A DNA stretch of 64,000 bases. It comes from Algoriphagus faecimaris (GTDB lineage: Bacteria; Bacteroidota; Bacteroidia; Cytophagales; Cyclobacteriaceae). The notes under the pieces were generated by a model that saw only the letters and a program-made list of their open reading frames with translations, did not search any database and was not told the origin of the DNA. This document shows, piece after piece, positions 8,815 through 17,342 of the stretch. The DNA is taken from contig NZ_FNAC01000002.1 in assembly GCF_900101705.1 (NCBI RefSeq), positions 124,001 through 188,000 on the forward strand. Direction: 5' to 3'. Position numbers and translations under genes: made by a program. The first letter of the stretch is position 1; every line of letters starts with the position of its first letter.

Positions 8815-9801
8815 TTATTTTTCTCGATGAATGAGCCCTTGAGTAAGTTCAAGGAGGGTCTCATGAAATACCGGATTTTGATAATTGATGGATTCAAACA
8901 GATCGAATCCCTTACTGAAATAGTGATCCATTTTTTCTTCTGTAAGTTGTCGGATTCCAAGTTTTTCATACAAAGCTTTTACCGCATCGACCTTTTCAGT
9001 TTTATCAAACTCCTTGATCGAAAGCCAATACATTAGTTCTTTTAAATCCTCTCCCTTGGCTATTTCTAGTGCTTTGATCAGCAGAAAGGTTTTTTTATTG
9101 GAAATGATATCTCCACCTACCTGCTTGCCAAATTTTGCTTGATCGGCAAAAATATCGAGTAAATCGTCTTTCAGCTGAAATCCGATACCGATATTTACCC
9201 CGAATTCATAGAGATTTTCGAGATCTGATTTGGAAGCTCCTGCTAAAAGCGCACCTAATTCTAATGCATGCCCTAATAGCACAGCAGTTTTAAGACGAAT
9301 CATAGACAGGTATTCTTCCTCATGTACTTCATCACGAGTTTCAAAATTCATGTCTAATTGCTGTCCTTCACAGACTTCTGCAGCGGTCTTATTAAAGCGC
9401 TGAATTACTTCAGGGAGGTATTGATGATCAGATTTTAGCAATAGATCGTAAGCCCTAATCAGCATAACATCCCCTGACAAAATGGCTACATTCGAATTCC
9501 ATTTTTCATGCACGGTGGCTTTGCCTCTACGTAAGGGGGCTTCATCCATGATGTCGTCATGCATCAAGGTAAAGTTGTGAAAAACCTCAATGGCAGCAGC
9601 CGGACCTAGAATTTTTTCAGGGTCATCTTGGTAGAGCCCATAGGAAAGTAAGGCCAACAGTGGGCGAATACGCTTTCCACCAAGGCTAAGAATGTATCTG
9701 ATGGGTTGATAAAGTTCTTTTGGGGAGTCTCCAAAATTCTCTTCCGCGAGGAAGTTTTCTAGGTTACTTAGAAGCTCGTGAGTGGGACTTTTTTTCGTCA
9801 T
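8815..9801 (-). CDS. Polyprenyl synthetase (trans-isoprenyl diphosphate synthase)
   Basis: This enzyme condenses isopentenyl diphosphate with allylic diphosphates for quinone, carotenoid or carrier lipids. Both Asp-rich motifs are present, HDDIMDEAPLRRGKATVH (first) and QLKDDLLDIFAD (second), as is the upstream GGKRIRPLL substrate-binding segment. I chose the ATG at 9801 (MTKKSPTHEL) because family members start near there. The longer frame from 9837 would overlap rnr even more. With this start it still overlaps the end of rnr by 38 bases, which suggests translational coupling. Chain length (farnesyl, geranylgeranyl or longer) cannot be told from sequence. The residue pair before the first motif is TLMHDD, without the bulky aromatic pair of typical farnesyl synthases. 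Confidence 0.93.
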   Translation of the reverse strand: MTKKSPTHELLSNLENFLAEENFGDSPKELYQPIRYILSLGGKRIRPLLALLSYGLYQDDPEKILGPAAAIEVFHNFTLMHDDIMDEAPLRRGKATVHEKWNSNVAILSGDVMLIRAYDLLLKSDHQYLPEVIQRFNKTAAEVCEGQQLDMNFETRDEVHEEEYLSMIRLKTAVLLGHALELGALLAGASKSDLENLYEFGVNIGIGFQLKDDLLDIFADQAKFGKQVGGDIISNKKTFLLIKALEIAKGEDLKELMYWLSIKEFDKTEKVDAVKALYEKLGIRQLTEEKMDHYFSKGFDLFESINYQNPVFHETLLELTQGLIHREK

Positions 9802-11962
9802 TATTTGCAAATTCCAAATCGATTGTTCTTCGGTCAATATCGGTATTAACTACCCGGACCATCACTTTGTCACCCAAAGTGATCATTTTTTTTGATCGGG
9901 ATCCGATCAAGCGCATATTTTTCTCATCAAAATCATAGTAATCATCCGTCATATCTTGGACTCGGATCATCCCTTCGCACTTGGTTTCGGTGATCTCGAC
10001 AAATACACCCCATTCGGTAATTCCTGACACGATTCCCTCGTAATCCTTATCCTCAGCCAAGGACATGAATTCCACCTGCTTGTATTTGATAGAAGCTCTT
10101 TCAGCATCAGATGCTCGCTTTTCTCGTTCAGAAGAGTGAACACACTTCTGCTCCCAAGATTCTGGATCGGGAGATTTCCCTCCTCCCAGATAATGCTCGA
10201 GTAATCGATGCACCATCATATCAGGATATCTTCTGATCGGTGAGGTAAAGTGTGTGTAATGGGCAAAAGCTAATCCAAAATGCCCCTTGGGTTCGGTGGT
10301 GTACTTTGCCTTTGCCATACTGCGGATGGCTAATTGCTCGAGCACATTTTGCTCGGGTTTTCCCTGGATTTCATCCATGAGTTTGTTGAGACCGGCAGAA
10401 ATCTTCGTTTCACCGATTTCTACTTGATGACCAAATCGCTTCGCAAAATTAGAGAAGGTTTCGAGTTTTTCGGGGTCGGGAGAGTCGTGGGTCCTATACA
10501 CAAAAGTGTCTGCTCCACTTCGCTTTTTGAAAATAAATTCGGCCACATATTTATTAGCCAAGAGCATAAACTCCTCAATCATTTTATGGATATCTTTCCG
10601 CTCTTTGACCATGAGGCCTAAAGGAGTTCCTTTTTCATCCAGTTTAAATTTAACTTCTACGGTCTCAAAATTAACAGCTCCGTGGTCAAAGCGTTTTTTC
10701 CTTACTTTTTTTGCTAAATCGTTCAGCGTGGTAAGCTCCTCAAAAAAGTCTCCGGATTGCTTGTCAATGTTTTCTTGAGCCTCTTCATAGGCAAATCTTC
10801 GATCGGAATGAATGATCGTTCTCCCTATCCAATGATTATGAATTTTGGCCTGATCGTCGATTTCAAAAACGCAGGCGAAGGTCAACTTGTCCTCATTGGG
10901 ACGAAGGGAGCAAAGTCCATTACTCAATCGCTCCGGAAGCATAGGGATCGTTCGGTCTACCAAATAGACGGACGTCGCTCGTTCGAATGCTTCTTTTTCA
11001 AGAGCTGTTTTTGGTTTGACATAATGGGTCACATCAGCGATATGCACACCCACTTCTAAATTGCCATTTTCTAGTTTCCTGTAGGAAATGGCATCATCAA
11101 AGTCCTTGGCATCTGCAGGATCGATGGTGAATGTGGTGATATCTCGAAAATCCTTGCGAGCTTGGATTTCTTTATTGGAGATTTCTTCAGGTATGGCATT
11201 CGCCTCTTGATCGGGTTGCTCAGGGTACTCGAAAGGCAACCCAAATTCAGCCATAATTGAGTGGATTTCTACTTCATGGACTCCTGCTTTACCCAATACT
11301 CTAATGACTTTTCCCGTTGGGTTTTTATCTCCCTCTCTCCATTCAGTGAGTTTGACGATGACTTTTTCATTATGCTCAGCATTCATCAGGTCCCCTCGGT
11401 GTACAAAGATATCTTTGTGCATTTTTTTGAAATCAGGGACCACAAAAGCAAATCTCGGAGAGATCTCTACTCTACCTACAAACTCATCTCGTACTCGCTC
11501 GATTATTTCAAGTACCTTCCCCTCCACTCTTCCAGTCTTTCCCTTCATCGGGTAGATCATGATCCTTACGCGATCACCGTCTAGAGCCTGCTTTAGGTCG
11601 GCTTCTTTGACCAAAATATCTCCATCGGAAACACTGGGATCATCAGGGATGACATACCCAAAGCGCGGGTTAACATTATCAACAGTGCCTGTGATAAATC
11701 CAGGCTCTTGATTGGATGAAAAATAATTTCTAGGAGTTTTGGAAACCGAACCGTTATCCACCAGTTTTTGCAAAACAGGCTCCACTCCTCCTTTGGTAAG
11801 AGCGTCTCTGATTTCGAGTTTCTTGATGATTTGTTTGGCATTGAATTCCTGCCCGTAATTATTGTCTAAAAATTGAAGGATTCGACGCGCCAAAGAAGCA
11901 GCGTCGGTTTTTTTTCCGGATTTTTGAGTATTCGAGTGTTTTCGATTGGATTTTCTTCCCAT
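9764..11962 (-). CDS. rnr: Ribonuclease R
   Basis: RNase R is a processive 3'-5' exoribonuclease for structured RNA turnover and ribosome quality control. It has 732 residues. An N-terminal Lys/Ser-rich stretch and a winged-helix segment (SLARRILQFLDNN on) come first, then two cold-shock domains. The RNB catalytic domain follows with the metal-binding Asp cluster TIDPADAKDFDDAIS and HYTHFTSPIRRYPDMMVHR. A C-terminal S1 domain (GIVSGITEWGVFVEI) ends in a Lys/Ser tail. It is in an operon with the exonuclease gene upstream (51-base gap) and prenyl synthase downstream (overlap). Confidence 0.97.
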   Translation of the reverse strand: MGRKSNRKHSNTQKSGKKTDAASLARRILQFLDNNYGQEFNAKQIIKKLEIRDALTKGGVEPVLQKLVDNGSVSKTPRNYFSSNQEPGFITGTVDNVNPRFGYVIPDDPSVSDGDILVKEADLKQALDGDRVRIMIYPMKGKTGRVEGKVLEIIERVRDEFVGRVEISPRFAFVVPDFKKMHKDIFVHRGDLMNAEHNEKVIVKLTEWREGDKNPTGKVIRVLGKAGVHEVEIHSIMAEFGLPFEYPEQPDQEANAIPEEISNKEIQARKDFRDITTFTIDPADAKDFDDAISYRKLENGNLEVGVHIADVTHYVKPKTALEKEAFERATSVYLVDRTIPMLPERLSNGLCSLRPNEDKLTFACVFEIDDQAKIHNHWIGRTIIHSDRRFAYEEAQENIDKQSGDFFEELTTLNDLAKKVRKKRFDHGAVNFETVEVKFKLDEKGTPLGLMVKERKDIHKMIEEFMLLANKYVAEFIFKKRSGADTFVYRTHDSPDPEKLETFSNFAKRFGHQVEIGETKISAGLNKLMDEIQGKPEQNVLEQLAIRSMAKAKYTTEPKGHFGLAFAHYTHFTSPIRRYPDMMVHRLLEHYLGGGKSPDPESWEQKCVHSSEREKRASDAERASIKYKQVEFMSLAEDKDYEGIVSGITEWGVFVEITETKCEGMIRVQDMTDDYYDFDEKNMRLIGSRSKKMITLGDKVMVRVVNTDIDRRTIDLEFANNDEKKSHSRASK

Positions 11963-12013
11963 AGTTTGGGTGATTGGTTTGGTTAAGGTAAAAAGATTCT
12001 ATTCCAGTACCCT

Positions 12014-12766
12014 CTATTTTTTATGTTCTTTTTTTAATTCTTCGGAATGGGTCACCTCGATCTCCATTTCGTCAAGTTGTGGGTGCATAGCTAGATATAC
12101 TCTGGCGGTCACTTCTACATCTCTGGAGCAATACTTTTTGATTTTGTCGAGGTCATTTTCTAGATGAAAAGTTGCATTTACTTCACTGCCGTCTAAGTCG
12201 TCTTTAGAGGAGGGGATTCCAAAAACAGAGGCTAACAGTTCTAGTCGGGTGTAATGTTTGTAATCCCCAAATTTCCAGAGCTCCATGGTGTCCAGGTGTC
12301 TGATTTCCCATGGTTTTTTCCCGGCCATCTGTAGTGGTTCAGGAAGCGGAACACCCTGGATCAGCATTCTGCGACAGAGGTAGGGAAAATCGAATTCTTT
12401 GCCATTATGAGCGCAAAGAACCCACTTCTTTTTCTCTAACAAGTCAGAAAAGGCTACAAGAAGTTCCCTTTCTTCAGGATCCGAAAATACTTTAGATCGA
12501 AAAATTAGCTTCTTCTCCTTTTTTTTCCATTGAAAATACCCAACTCCTACACAGACGACTTGACCAAATTCGGCATGAATCCCAGCTCGGTCAAAATATA
12601 ATGAGCCAGGTTCAATTTTACCCTCTGTATTTGTTTTGATCAAGCGTTCTTTTTTGATCCATTCTTCCCTTAGCCGCTCGTCAAGCTCATCAAACTTAGC
12701 TGTCAGCGAGGCTGTCTCTATATCCAAAAAAAGGATGTCACCCAAATGCTCAAAAAAATCATTCAT
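12014..12766 (-). CDS. DEDDy-type 3'-5' exonuclease (DnaQ/PolB-exo2-like)
   Basis: This 250-residue protein has the RNase H-like exonuclease fold. Motif I is LFLDIETASL (Asp15, Glu17), motif II lies in CAHNGKEFDFPYL, and motif III is KKYCSRDVEVTARVY with Tyr-x3-Asp, hence DEDDy. Sequence style matches the stand-alone PolB-like exonucleases of Bacteroidota, with an extra charged segment (KKERLIKTNTEGK) between motif I and the next strand. It would degrade DNA or RNA ends, and the substrate is unknown. It is six bases downstream of the 133-residue hypothetical gene and upstream of rnr in the same minus-strand unit. Confidence 0.88.
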   Translation of the reverse strand: MNDFFEHLGDILFLDIETASLTAKFDELDERLREEWIKKERLIKTNTEGKIEPGSLYFDRAGIHAEFGQVVCVGVGYFQWKKKEKKLIFRSKVFSDPEERELLVAFSDLLEKKKWVLCAHNGKEFDFPYLCRRMLIQGVPLPEPLQMAGKKPWEIRHLDTMELWKFGDYKHYTRLELLASVFGIPSSKDDLDGSEVNATFHLENDLDKIKKYCSRDVEVTARVYLAMHPQLDEMEIEVTHSEELKKEHKK

Positions 12767-12772
12767 GGTTCT

Positions 12773-13174
12773 TTAACTATGTAAAACCCCTTCGAGTCCT
12801 ATTTCTGGGATATGCCGCTGCAGTGAGGGGTCAAAACTGCCAGGAGTAAAGATAAACTTTTTGTCAAAAATCTGATCCATAATGTAATAACTTACCCAGA
12901 ACTCATTATTCAAAACAAAAACAGCAGGGTCTATGGGCTCTACTTTAGCTACGCACTGGGGTCCAAGTTCTTCTATCATGTGACGGAGTGTAGAGGTCTT
13001 GCGAGTTTCGCCATCGATCTCTCCGTACCCTTTGGAGGTGATCATCACGGTGCTCAGTTCAATTAAATTGAGGTTGATGATGTATACCGCCCATTCTTCT
13101 CCCGAAGCCGTGATCTCTTTAGCTATTGCCATTTTGACTCCTGTAACAGGAGAAAAATCAATGTCTTTTTTCAT
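12773..13174 (-). CDS. Conserved Bacteroidota protein of unknown function
   Basis: This 133-residue soluble protein has alternating strands: MAIAKEITASGEEWAVYIIN, then LIELSTVMITSKGYG, FVLNNEFWVSYYIMDQIFDKKFIF and a C-terminal IPEIGLEGVLH. It looks like a small beta-sandwich. I do not recognise a named domain, and there are no metal-ligand clusters, signal or membrane helices. It is 3 bases downstream of lipB and 6 bases upstream of the exonuclease, so it is almost certainly co-transcribed. Similar sequences are familiar from related Bacteroidota. I would not transfer any tRNA-synthetase name to it. Confidence 0.8.
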   Translation of the reverse strand: MKKDIDFSPVTGVKMAIAKEITASGEEWAVYIINLNLIELSTVMITSKGYGEIDGETRKTSTLRHMIEELGPQCVAKVEPIDPAVFVLNNEFWVSYYIMDQIFDKKFIFTPGSFDPSLQRHIPEIGLEGVLHS

Positions 13175-13177
13175 GCT

Positions 13178-13912
13178 TTACTTGGTTTGAGCAGTTTCTA
13201 CATATTCCATCTCAAAGAGCGCTCCGATATGCTTTTTTAATTTAGCTTTCGCTTCGCTTTCATCCACAGGGTGTCCTAGTTCGAGATGTAAGGAAGTGAC
13301 GGCTTTGTCATCTATACCACAGGGGATGATATGGCTAAAGTAGCTCAGGTCAGCGTTTAAGTTAAAAGCAAAGCCATGCATGGTGACCCATCTACTGGAC
13401 TTGACTCCCATAGCGCAGATTTTTCGAGGATTTTTTTGAGCCAAGTGATCCAGCCAAACTCCGGTGAGGCCCTCGATCCGCCCTGCTTCTACACCATACT
13501 CAGCCAGTGTCAGAATGATGGATTCTTCAAGTAAGCGGAGGTATTTATGGATATCGGTGAAGAAATTATCCAGGTCCAAAATCGGGTAACCTACCAGCTG
13601 CCCGGGACCGTGATAGGTAATGTCACCCCCGCGATTGATTTTGTAGTAAGTCGCTTGATGATTTTTCAGCCCATTTTCATCTAAAAGGAGATTCTCCTCT
13701 TTTCCACTCTTGCCGAGTGTATAGACATGGGGATGTTCTACAAACAAGAGGTAGTTGGGCGTACTGCTCTGTTCCTCAGTTGGACGTTTTCGATTTTCGA
13801 TTTTGAGATTGACTGTTTCGGCAAAAATTTTCTCCTGATAGTCCCAGGCTTCTTGGTAATCCATCCGTCCCAAATCTCGGAATTCTACTTTTTTATTGAT
13901 AATTTCATTCAT
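13178..13912 (-). CDS. lipB: Octanoyl-[acyl-carrier-protein] transferase
   Basis: LipB moves octanoate from acyl carrier protein to lipoyl domains, the first step of lipoate synthesis. RGGDITYHGPGQLVGYPILD is the family signature. AMGVKSSRWVTMHGFAFN carries the catalytic Lys, and HIIPCGIDDKAVTSL carries the catalytic Cys. I chose the ATG at 13912 (MNEIINKKVEFRDLG), since the family starts there. Longer starts at 13987 and 14008 add an acidic stretch without family similarity, and the longest would overlap yraN. It heads the six-gene minus-strand unit and is divergent from yraN. Confidence 0.93.
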   Translation of the reverse strand: MNEIINKKVEFRDLGRMDYQEAWDYQEKIFAETVNLKIENRKRPTEEQSSTPNYLLFVEHPHVYTLGKSGKEENLLLDENGLKNHQATYYKINRGGDITYHGPGQLVGYPILDLDNFFTDIHKYLRLLEESIILTLAEYGVEAGRIEGLTGVWLDHLAQKNPRKICAMGVKSSRWVTMHGFAFNLNADLSYFSHIIPCGIDDKAVTSLHLELGHPVDESEAKAKLKKHIGALFEMEYVETAQTK

Positions 13913-13996
13913 CTGCAGCTCATCAGGTGATTTGAGTTCAACTCCTGATTCGTTGAATTCGTTCTTCGATTTTTCAAAATTAAACATAATTCCAAG

Positions 13997-14353
13997 ATGG
14001 CAGCACATAATGAATCCGGTAAAAAAGCCGAAGAAATGGCGGCCGAATGGCTTCAGGGAAAGGGTTACGAATTAATCGAGACTAACTATCGGTACAAACA
14101 TGCCGAAATTGACCTCATTATGAAATATCGAGGTTTATTGATTTTTGTGGAGGTAAAATACCGTTCGGGGACAGGATTCGGATATGCTGAGGAGTTTGTA
14201 GACTACACCAAGAAAAAACTCTTGGTAAAGGCGGCAGATGCCTACATTCATGAGTCAGATTGGCACAAAGATATTCGGTTCGATATTGTGGGTGTTTACA
14301 AGGATCGATCTGGGGCGATCAATTTCAGGCATTTTGAAGATGCTTTTTATTGA
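13997..14353 (+). CDS. YraN family (UPF0102) endonuclease-like protein
   Basis: This 118-residue protein has a restriction-endonuclease-like core: GKKAEEMAAEWLQGKGYEL, then YKHAEIDLIM (Glu/Asp) and LLIFVEVKYRSGTGFG (Glu-x-Lys), the PD-(D/E)XK arrangement of YraN. The role is not firmly known, and in other bacteria it often sits near RNase HII genes. Here it is divergent from lipB, and its stop overlaps the end of the convergent secreted-protein gene by 7 bases. Confidence 0.9.
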   Translation: MAAHNESGKKAEEMAAEWLQGKGYELIETNYRYKHAEIDLIMKYRGLLIFVEVKYRSGTGFGYAEEFVDYTKKKLLVKAADAYIHESDWHKDIRFDIVGVYKDRSGAINFRHFEDAFY

Positions 14354-15216
14354 TTTAATGCTCTGGGATTGCGATAGATCAAATTCCCCTCATCGTCCCA
14401 CTCTGCTCTGATATAGGGTTTAAACTCATCCATAAAGGGTTCTTCCTGGTATTGAATTTCTCTTTTGCGGACGGCTTTTGTGTTGTTGGTGTCCCAATAT
14501 TCCGTCCAGAGGCCTACCTTTTGACCATATCGGTATTCCCCCGTGACTGCGATCTGTCTATCCTCATAGAAATGGTAAAAGTTGCCCTCTTCCAGCCCGT
14601 ATTGAATAGGGATAATCTTTTCGACTGTTTTTGACGATTGATTGTAGTAGCTAATCCGGGATTCTCTTGGCCAGCCCTCTTCGTAGTGATTTTTGTCCTG
14701 AAGGATATTTCTGGCATCAAATAGCATCCATGTACTGTGCTTGGTGCCGTAGTAGAACATCCCGCTCTCCACGACTACTTCATTGACTTGACGCTCATAG
14801 GGTCCGTGTAGAAGATAGCCTGCGCCGGGAGTAAAGCCGGAGGATCGGATACTTTTCTCTTTGGTGTCGTACCAGTAGACATCTCGAATGTAAGGGTCAG
14901 GCTGCCTGCTGGCATCAGTATAGTTGAAGATGTGAAAAATCTCCTGCCCTCTGATGTTTTCTCTGATAAAACCTTTTCGTGCTTTTACTCCAAACCAGAT
15001 GTTTTTTCGTGATTTTTTCTTTTTTTCTTTCTTTTTCTCCTTTTCGGAGGCATCGTCAAATAGCAGCAAGGGCATAGTTGTGGGCAAAAGTCGACTTTCC
15101 ACTACGCCAGAAGAATCCGGGTCTACTTTTTCTGTTTTGCTCTTCTCTTCTTTTTGAGCGAGGGTATAGCCCACAGAGGTCAGTAGTAAAATGAGGATTA
15201 GGTAAACACGTTTCAT
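14347..15216 (-). CDS. Secreted protein of unknown function
   Basis: This 289-residue exported protein has a signal peptide MKRVYLILILLLTSVGYTLA. A low-complexity Lys/Glu stretch (EKKKEKKKKSRK, about residues 59-70) follows, then a body rich in aromatic residues with repeated GxY/W-type turns: YLLHGPYERQVN, GMFYYGTKHSTWMLF, ITGEYRYGQKVGLWTEYWD. The last ones resemble MORN-like 'text-to-picture' repeats found in Bacteroidota surface proteins, but I cannot assign a named family. It is monocistronic and convergent with yraN with a tail-to-tail overlap. Confidence 0.7.
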   Translation of the reverse strand: MKRVYLILILLLTSVGYTLAQKEEKSKTEKVDPDSSGVVESRLLPTTMPLLLFDDASEKEKKKEKKKKSRKNIWFGVKARKGFIRENIRGQEIFHIFNYTDASRQPDPYIRDVYWYDTKEKSIRSSGFTPGAGYLLHGPYERQVNEVVVESGMFYYGTKHSTWMLFDARNILQDKNHYEEGWPRESRISYYNQSSKTVEKIIPIQYGLEEGNFYHFYEDRQIAVTGEYRYGQKVGLWTEYWDTNNTKAVRKREIQYQEEPFMDEFKPYIRAEWDDEGNLIYRNPRALNQ

Positions 15217-15290
15217 GTATGCAAAAAACGAAATTTAATGCTTAGTATTTTGTTCAAAAATAACATTTCATCATCAATTCTGCTGCTTTG

Positions 15291-15321
15291 TTTAGATTTT
15301 ATAATCTTCTGCCTATTTTTG
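15291..15321 (+). promoter_or_regulatory. Candidate promoter of the aminotransferase gene
   Basis: TATTTTTG at 15314-15321 fits the TAnnTTTG -7 element. TTTA at 15291-15294, 19 bases upstream, is one mismatch from TTTG. The ATG at 15350 is about 28 bases downstream. Confidence 0.5.
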
Positions 15322-15349
15322 AGAAATTTGTAATAAAATCCCTAAAATA

Positions 15350-16552
15350 ATGAATTCTATTCTATCAGATCGCATCTTGAATATGGAGGAATCAGCAACC
15401 TTGGCCATGGCAAAAAAGGCACGAGAGCTGAAATCTCAAGGAATTGACATCATCGGGCTAAGCCTGGGTGAGCCGGACTTCAAAACCCCCAAACACATTC
15501 AGGAAGCTGCCAAATCCGCGATAGACGAAGGGAAATATTTTTCTTATCCTCCCGTGGCAGGTTATCAAGATTTGAGAGAAGCCATCGCAAAAAAGCTCAG
15601 AGAAGAAAATAATATTTCTGAGGCGAAAGCAGAAAATATCGTAGTGTCTACGGGAGCCAAGCATTCTATAGCAAATACCTTTATGTGCCTTTTAAATGAG
15701 GGAGATGAGGTGGTAATTTTTTCTCCGTATTGGGTGAGCTATGCAGAAATCATCAAATTAGCCGGTGGAGTGCCCGTTTTGATCGAGGGAACTCTTGAAA
15801 ACAATTTCAAAGCGACTGCAGAGCAATTGGAAGAAGCCCTGACCGATAAAACCAAGGCAGTGATCTATTCATCACCTTGTAATCCGACAGGCTCAGTTTT
15901 TAGTCAATCTGAGCTTGAAGCCATAGCAGAAGTGGTGAAAAAGAAAGAGGGATTGATGGTCATAGCTGATGAAATCTATGAATTGATCAATTTTACAGGT
16001 AAAAACTTTAGTATTGGCTCTTTACCGGGGATGTTTGAGCGTACGATCACAGTGAATGGCTTTTCTAAAGGCTATGCCATGACCGGTTGGAGAGTAGGGT
16101 ACATATGTGCTCCGGTGGAAATCGCAAAAGCAGTAGAAAAAATTCAGGGACAGTTTACCTCAGGAGGAACGGGGATTGCTCAGCGTGCTGCTTTGGCAGC
16201 TATTTCCGGAGATCAAAATCCATCCAAAGAAATGGCAGAAGCTTACCTCAACCGAAGAAAGATTGTCTTGGACTTGCTTCAAGAGATCCCTGGTATCAAG
16301 ACGCATATTCCGGAGGGAGCTTTTTACTTCTTCCCGGATGTGACGGCATTTTTCGGAAAATCTGCCCATGGCTACTCGATCAATAATGCGGATGATCTTT
16401 GTCTTTACCTGTTAGATGTAGCCAATATTTCATTAGTAACAGGCGCGGCTTTTGGTGCTGACAATTGTGTGAGACTTAGCTATGCCGCTTCTGAAGAGGA
16501 TCTGAAAGAGGCCTTGAAGAGAATGAAAAAGGCACTCGGAGAGTTATCCTAA
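15350..16552 (+). CDS. Pyridoxal phosphate-dependent class I aminotransferase (aspartate aminotransferase-like)
   Basis: This 400-residue fold-type I PLP enzyme is cytoplasmic. It shows GLSLGEPDFKTP near the N-terminus, YSSPCNPTGSVF (cofactor ring contacts), VIADEIYELI (Asp to pyridine N) and NGFSKGYAMTGWRVGY, with the Schiff-base Lys and the conserved TGWR. These fit the subgroup Ib aspartate aminotransferases, which may also take aromatic or prephenate substrates. It is a single gene with its own promoter candidate and a terminator at 16563. Confidence 0.9.
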   Translation: MNSILSDRILNMEESATLAMAKKARELKSQGIDIIGLSLGEPDFKTPKHIQEAAKSAIDEGKYFSYPPVAGYQDLREAIAKKLREENNISEAKAENIVVSTGAKHSIANTFMCLLNEGDEVVIFSPYWVSYAEIIKLAGGVPVLIEGTLENNFKATAEQLEEALTDKTKAVIYSSPCNPTGSVFSQSELEAIAEVVKKKEGLMVIADEIYELINFTGKNFSIGSLPGMFERTITVNGFSKGYAMTGWRVGYICAPVEIAKAVEKIQGQFTSGGTGIAQRAALAAISGDQNPSKEMAEAYLNRRKIVLDLLQEIPGIKTHIPEGAFYFFPDVTAFFGKSAHGYSINNADDLCLYLLDVANISLVTGAAFGADNCVRLSYAASEEDLKEALKRMKKALGELS

Positions 16553-16562
16553 ATTATACCAG

Positions 16563-16590
16563 CCCCGGCAATCGTCGGGGTTGTTTTTTT
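16563..16590 (+). terminator. Intrinsic terminator
   Basis: A GC-rich stem CCCCGGC/GTCGGGG (one G-T pair) with a short loop is followed by TTG and seven T, 11 bases after the aminotransferase stop. Confidence 0.8.
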
Positions 16591-16631
16591 GCCAAAGTAG
16601 AATGGCTTACTTTTGAAGAAAATTTTAGAAA

Positions 16632-17342
16632 ATGGCGAAAGTTCTGGTCATCACACCCGTCAAAAACTCCATCACCACCACCTTGGACACTGCCCGTGCA
16701 ATTGCTCAGTCGGATGTCTCGGTAAAGCATGTGATTTTTAATGATTTCAGTACGGAGGATACCAAAATCGAACTGACACGAAATAAAGATAAGATTGGCT
16801 ATGAGTTGATTCATCTGGAAGAATTGACCGATCACCCCTCTCCCAATTATAAACTTGTGCTTCAGATGGCACAAAAGATGGCCCTAGAATCAAAATTACC
16901 GCTATTGGTTATCGAATCTGATGTGGTGATCAAGCCCGATACTATCAGTCGATTACTAAACCACCAAAGCAAGCATACTCAGTCTGGACTCACAGGTTCG
17001 GTGACAGTAGATGAAGTAGGCGAGGTCAATTTTCCGTATCTCAAATTCAAAGGGAGGAAAGAGGAGGAAATCAAGACTAAAAGGAGCTTAAGTTTTTGCT
17101 GCACCTTATTTTCTTTGGATTTTCTCAAGTCATTCGACTTTACCGGTTTGGATGATGCCAAAGATTGGTACGATACCTTTATTTCCACTAAGTCTTGGGA
17201 GTATGGTTTTGAAAATTATGTATTGTTGAATGCACCAGTCTGGCATCGTCCGCATGCTAGCCGGCCTTGGAAACAGCTGAAATATAAAAATCCGCTTAAA
17301 TATTATTTCCTGAAATTCTGGAAAGGCTTGGATAAAATCTAG
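16632..17342 (+). CDS. GT-A fold glycosyltransferase-like protein
   Basis: This 236-residue protein begins with a nucleotide-sugar-binding strand pattern VLVITPVKNSI, then FNDFSTEDT and LLVIESDVVIKPDTISRLL. The last replaces the DxD with ESDVV, as in family 2 glycosyltransferases. The second half has DDAKDWYDTFISTK and ends in a basic aromatic tail. It is not a membrane protein. It overlaps the end of the convergent FkbM gene by four bases. Together with the next two genes it forms a small surface-polysaccharide modification group. The acceptor is unknown. Confidence 0.75.
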   Translation: MAKVLVITPVKNSITTTLDTARAIAQSDVSVKHVIFNDFSTEDTKIELTRNKDKIGYELIHLEELTDHPSPNYKLVLQMAQKMALESKLPLLVIESDVVIKPDTISRLLNHQSKHTQSGLTGSVTVDEVGEVNFPYLKFKGRKEEEIKTKRSLSFCCTLFSLDFLKSFDFTGLDDAKDWYDTFISTKSWEYGFENYVLLNAPVWHRPHASRPWKQLKYKNPLKYYFLKFWKGLDKI

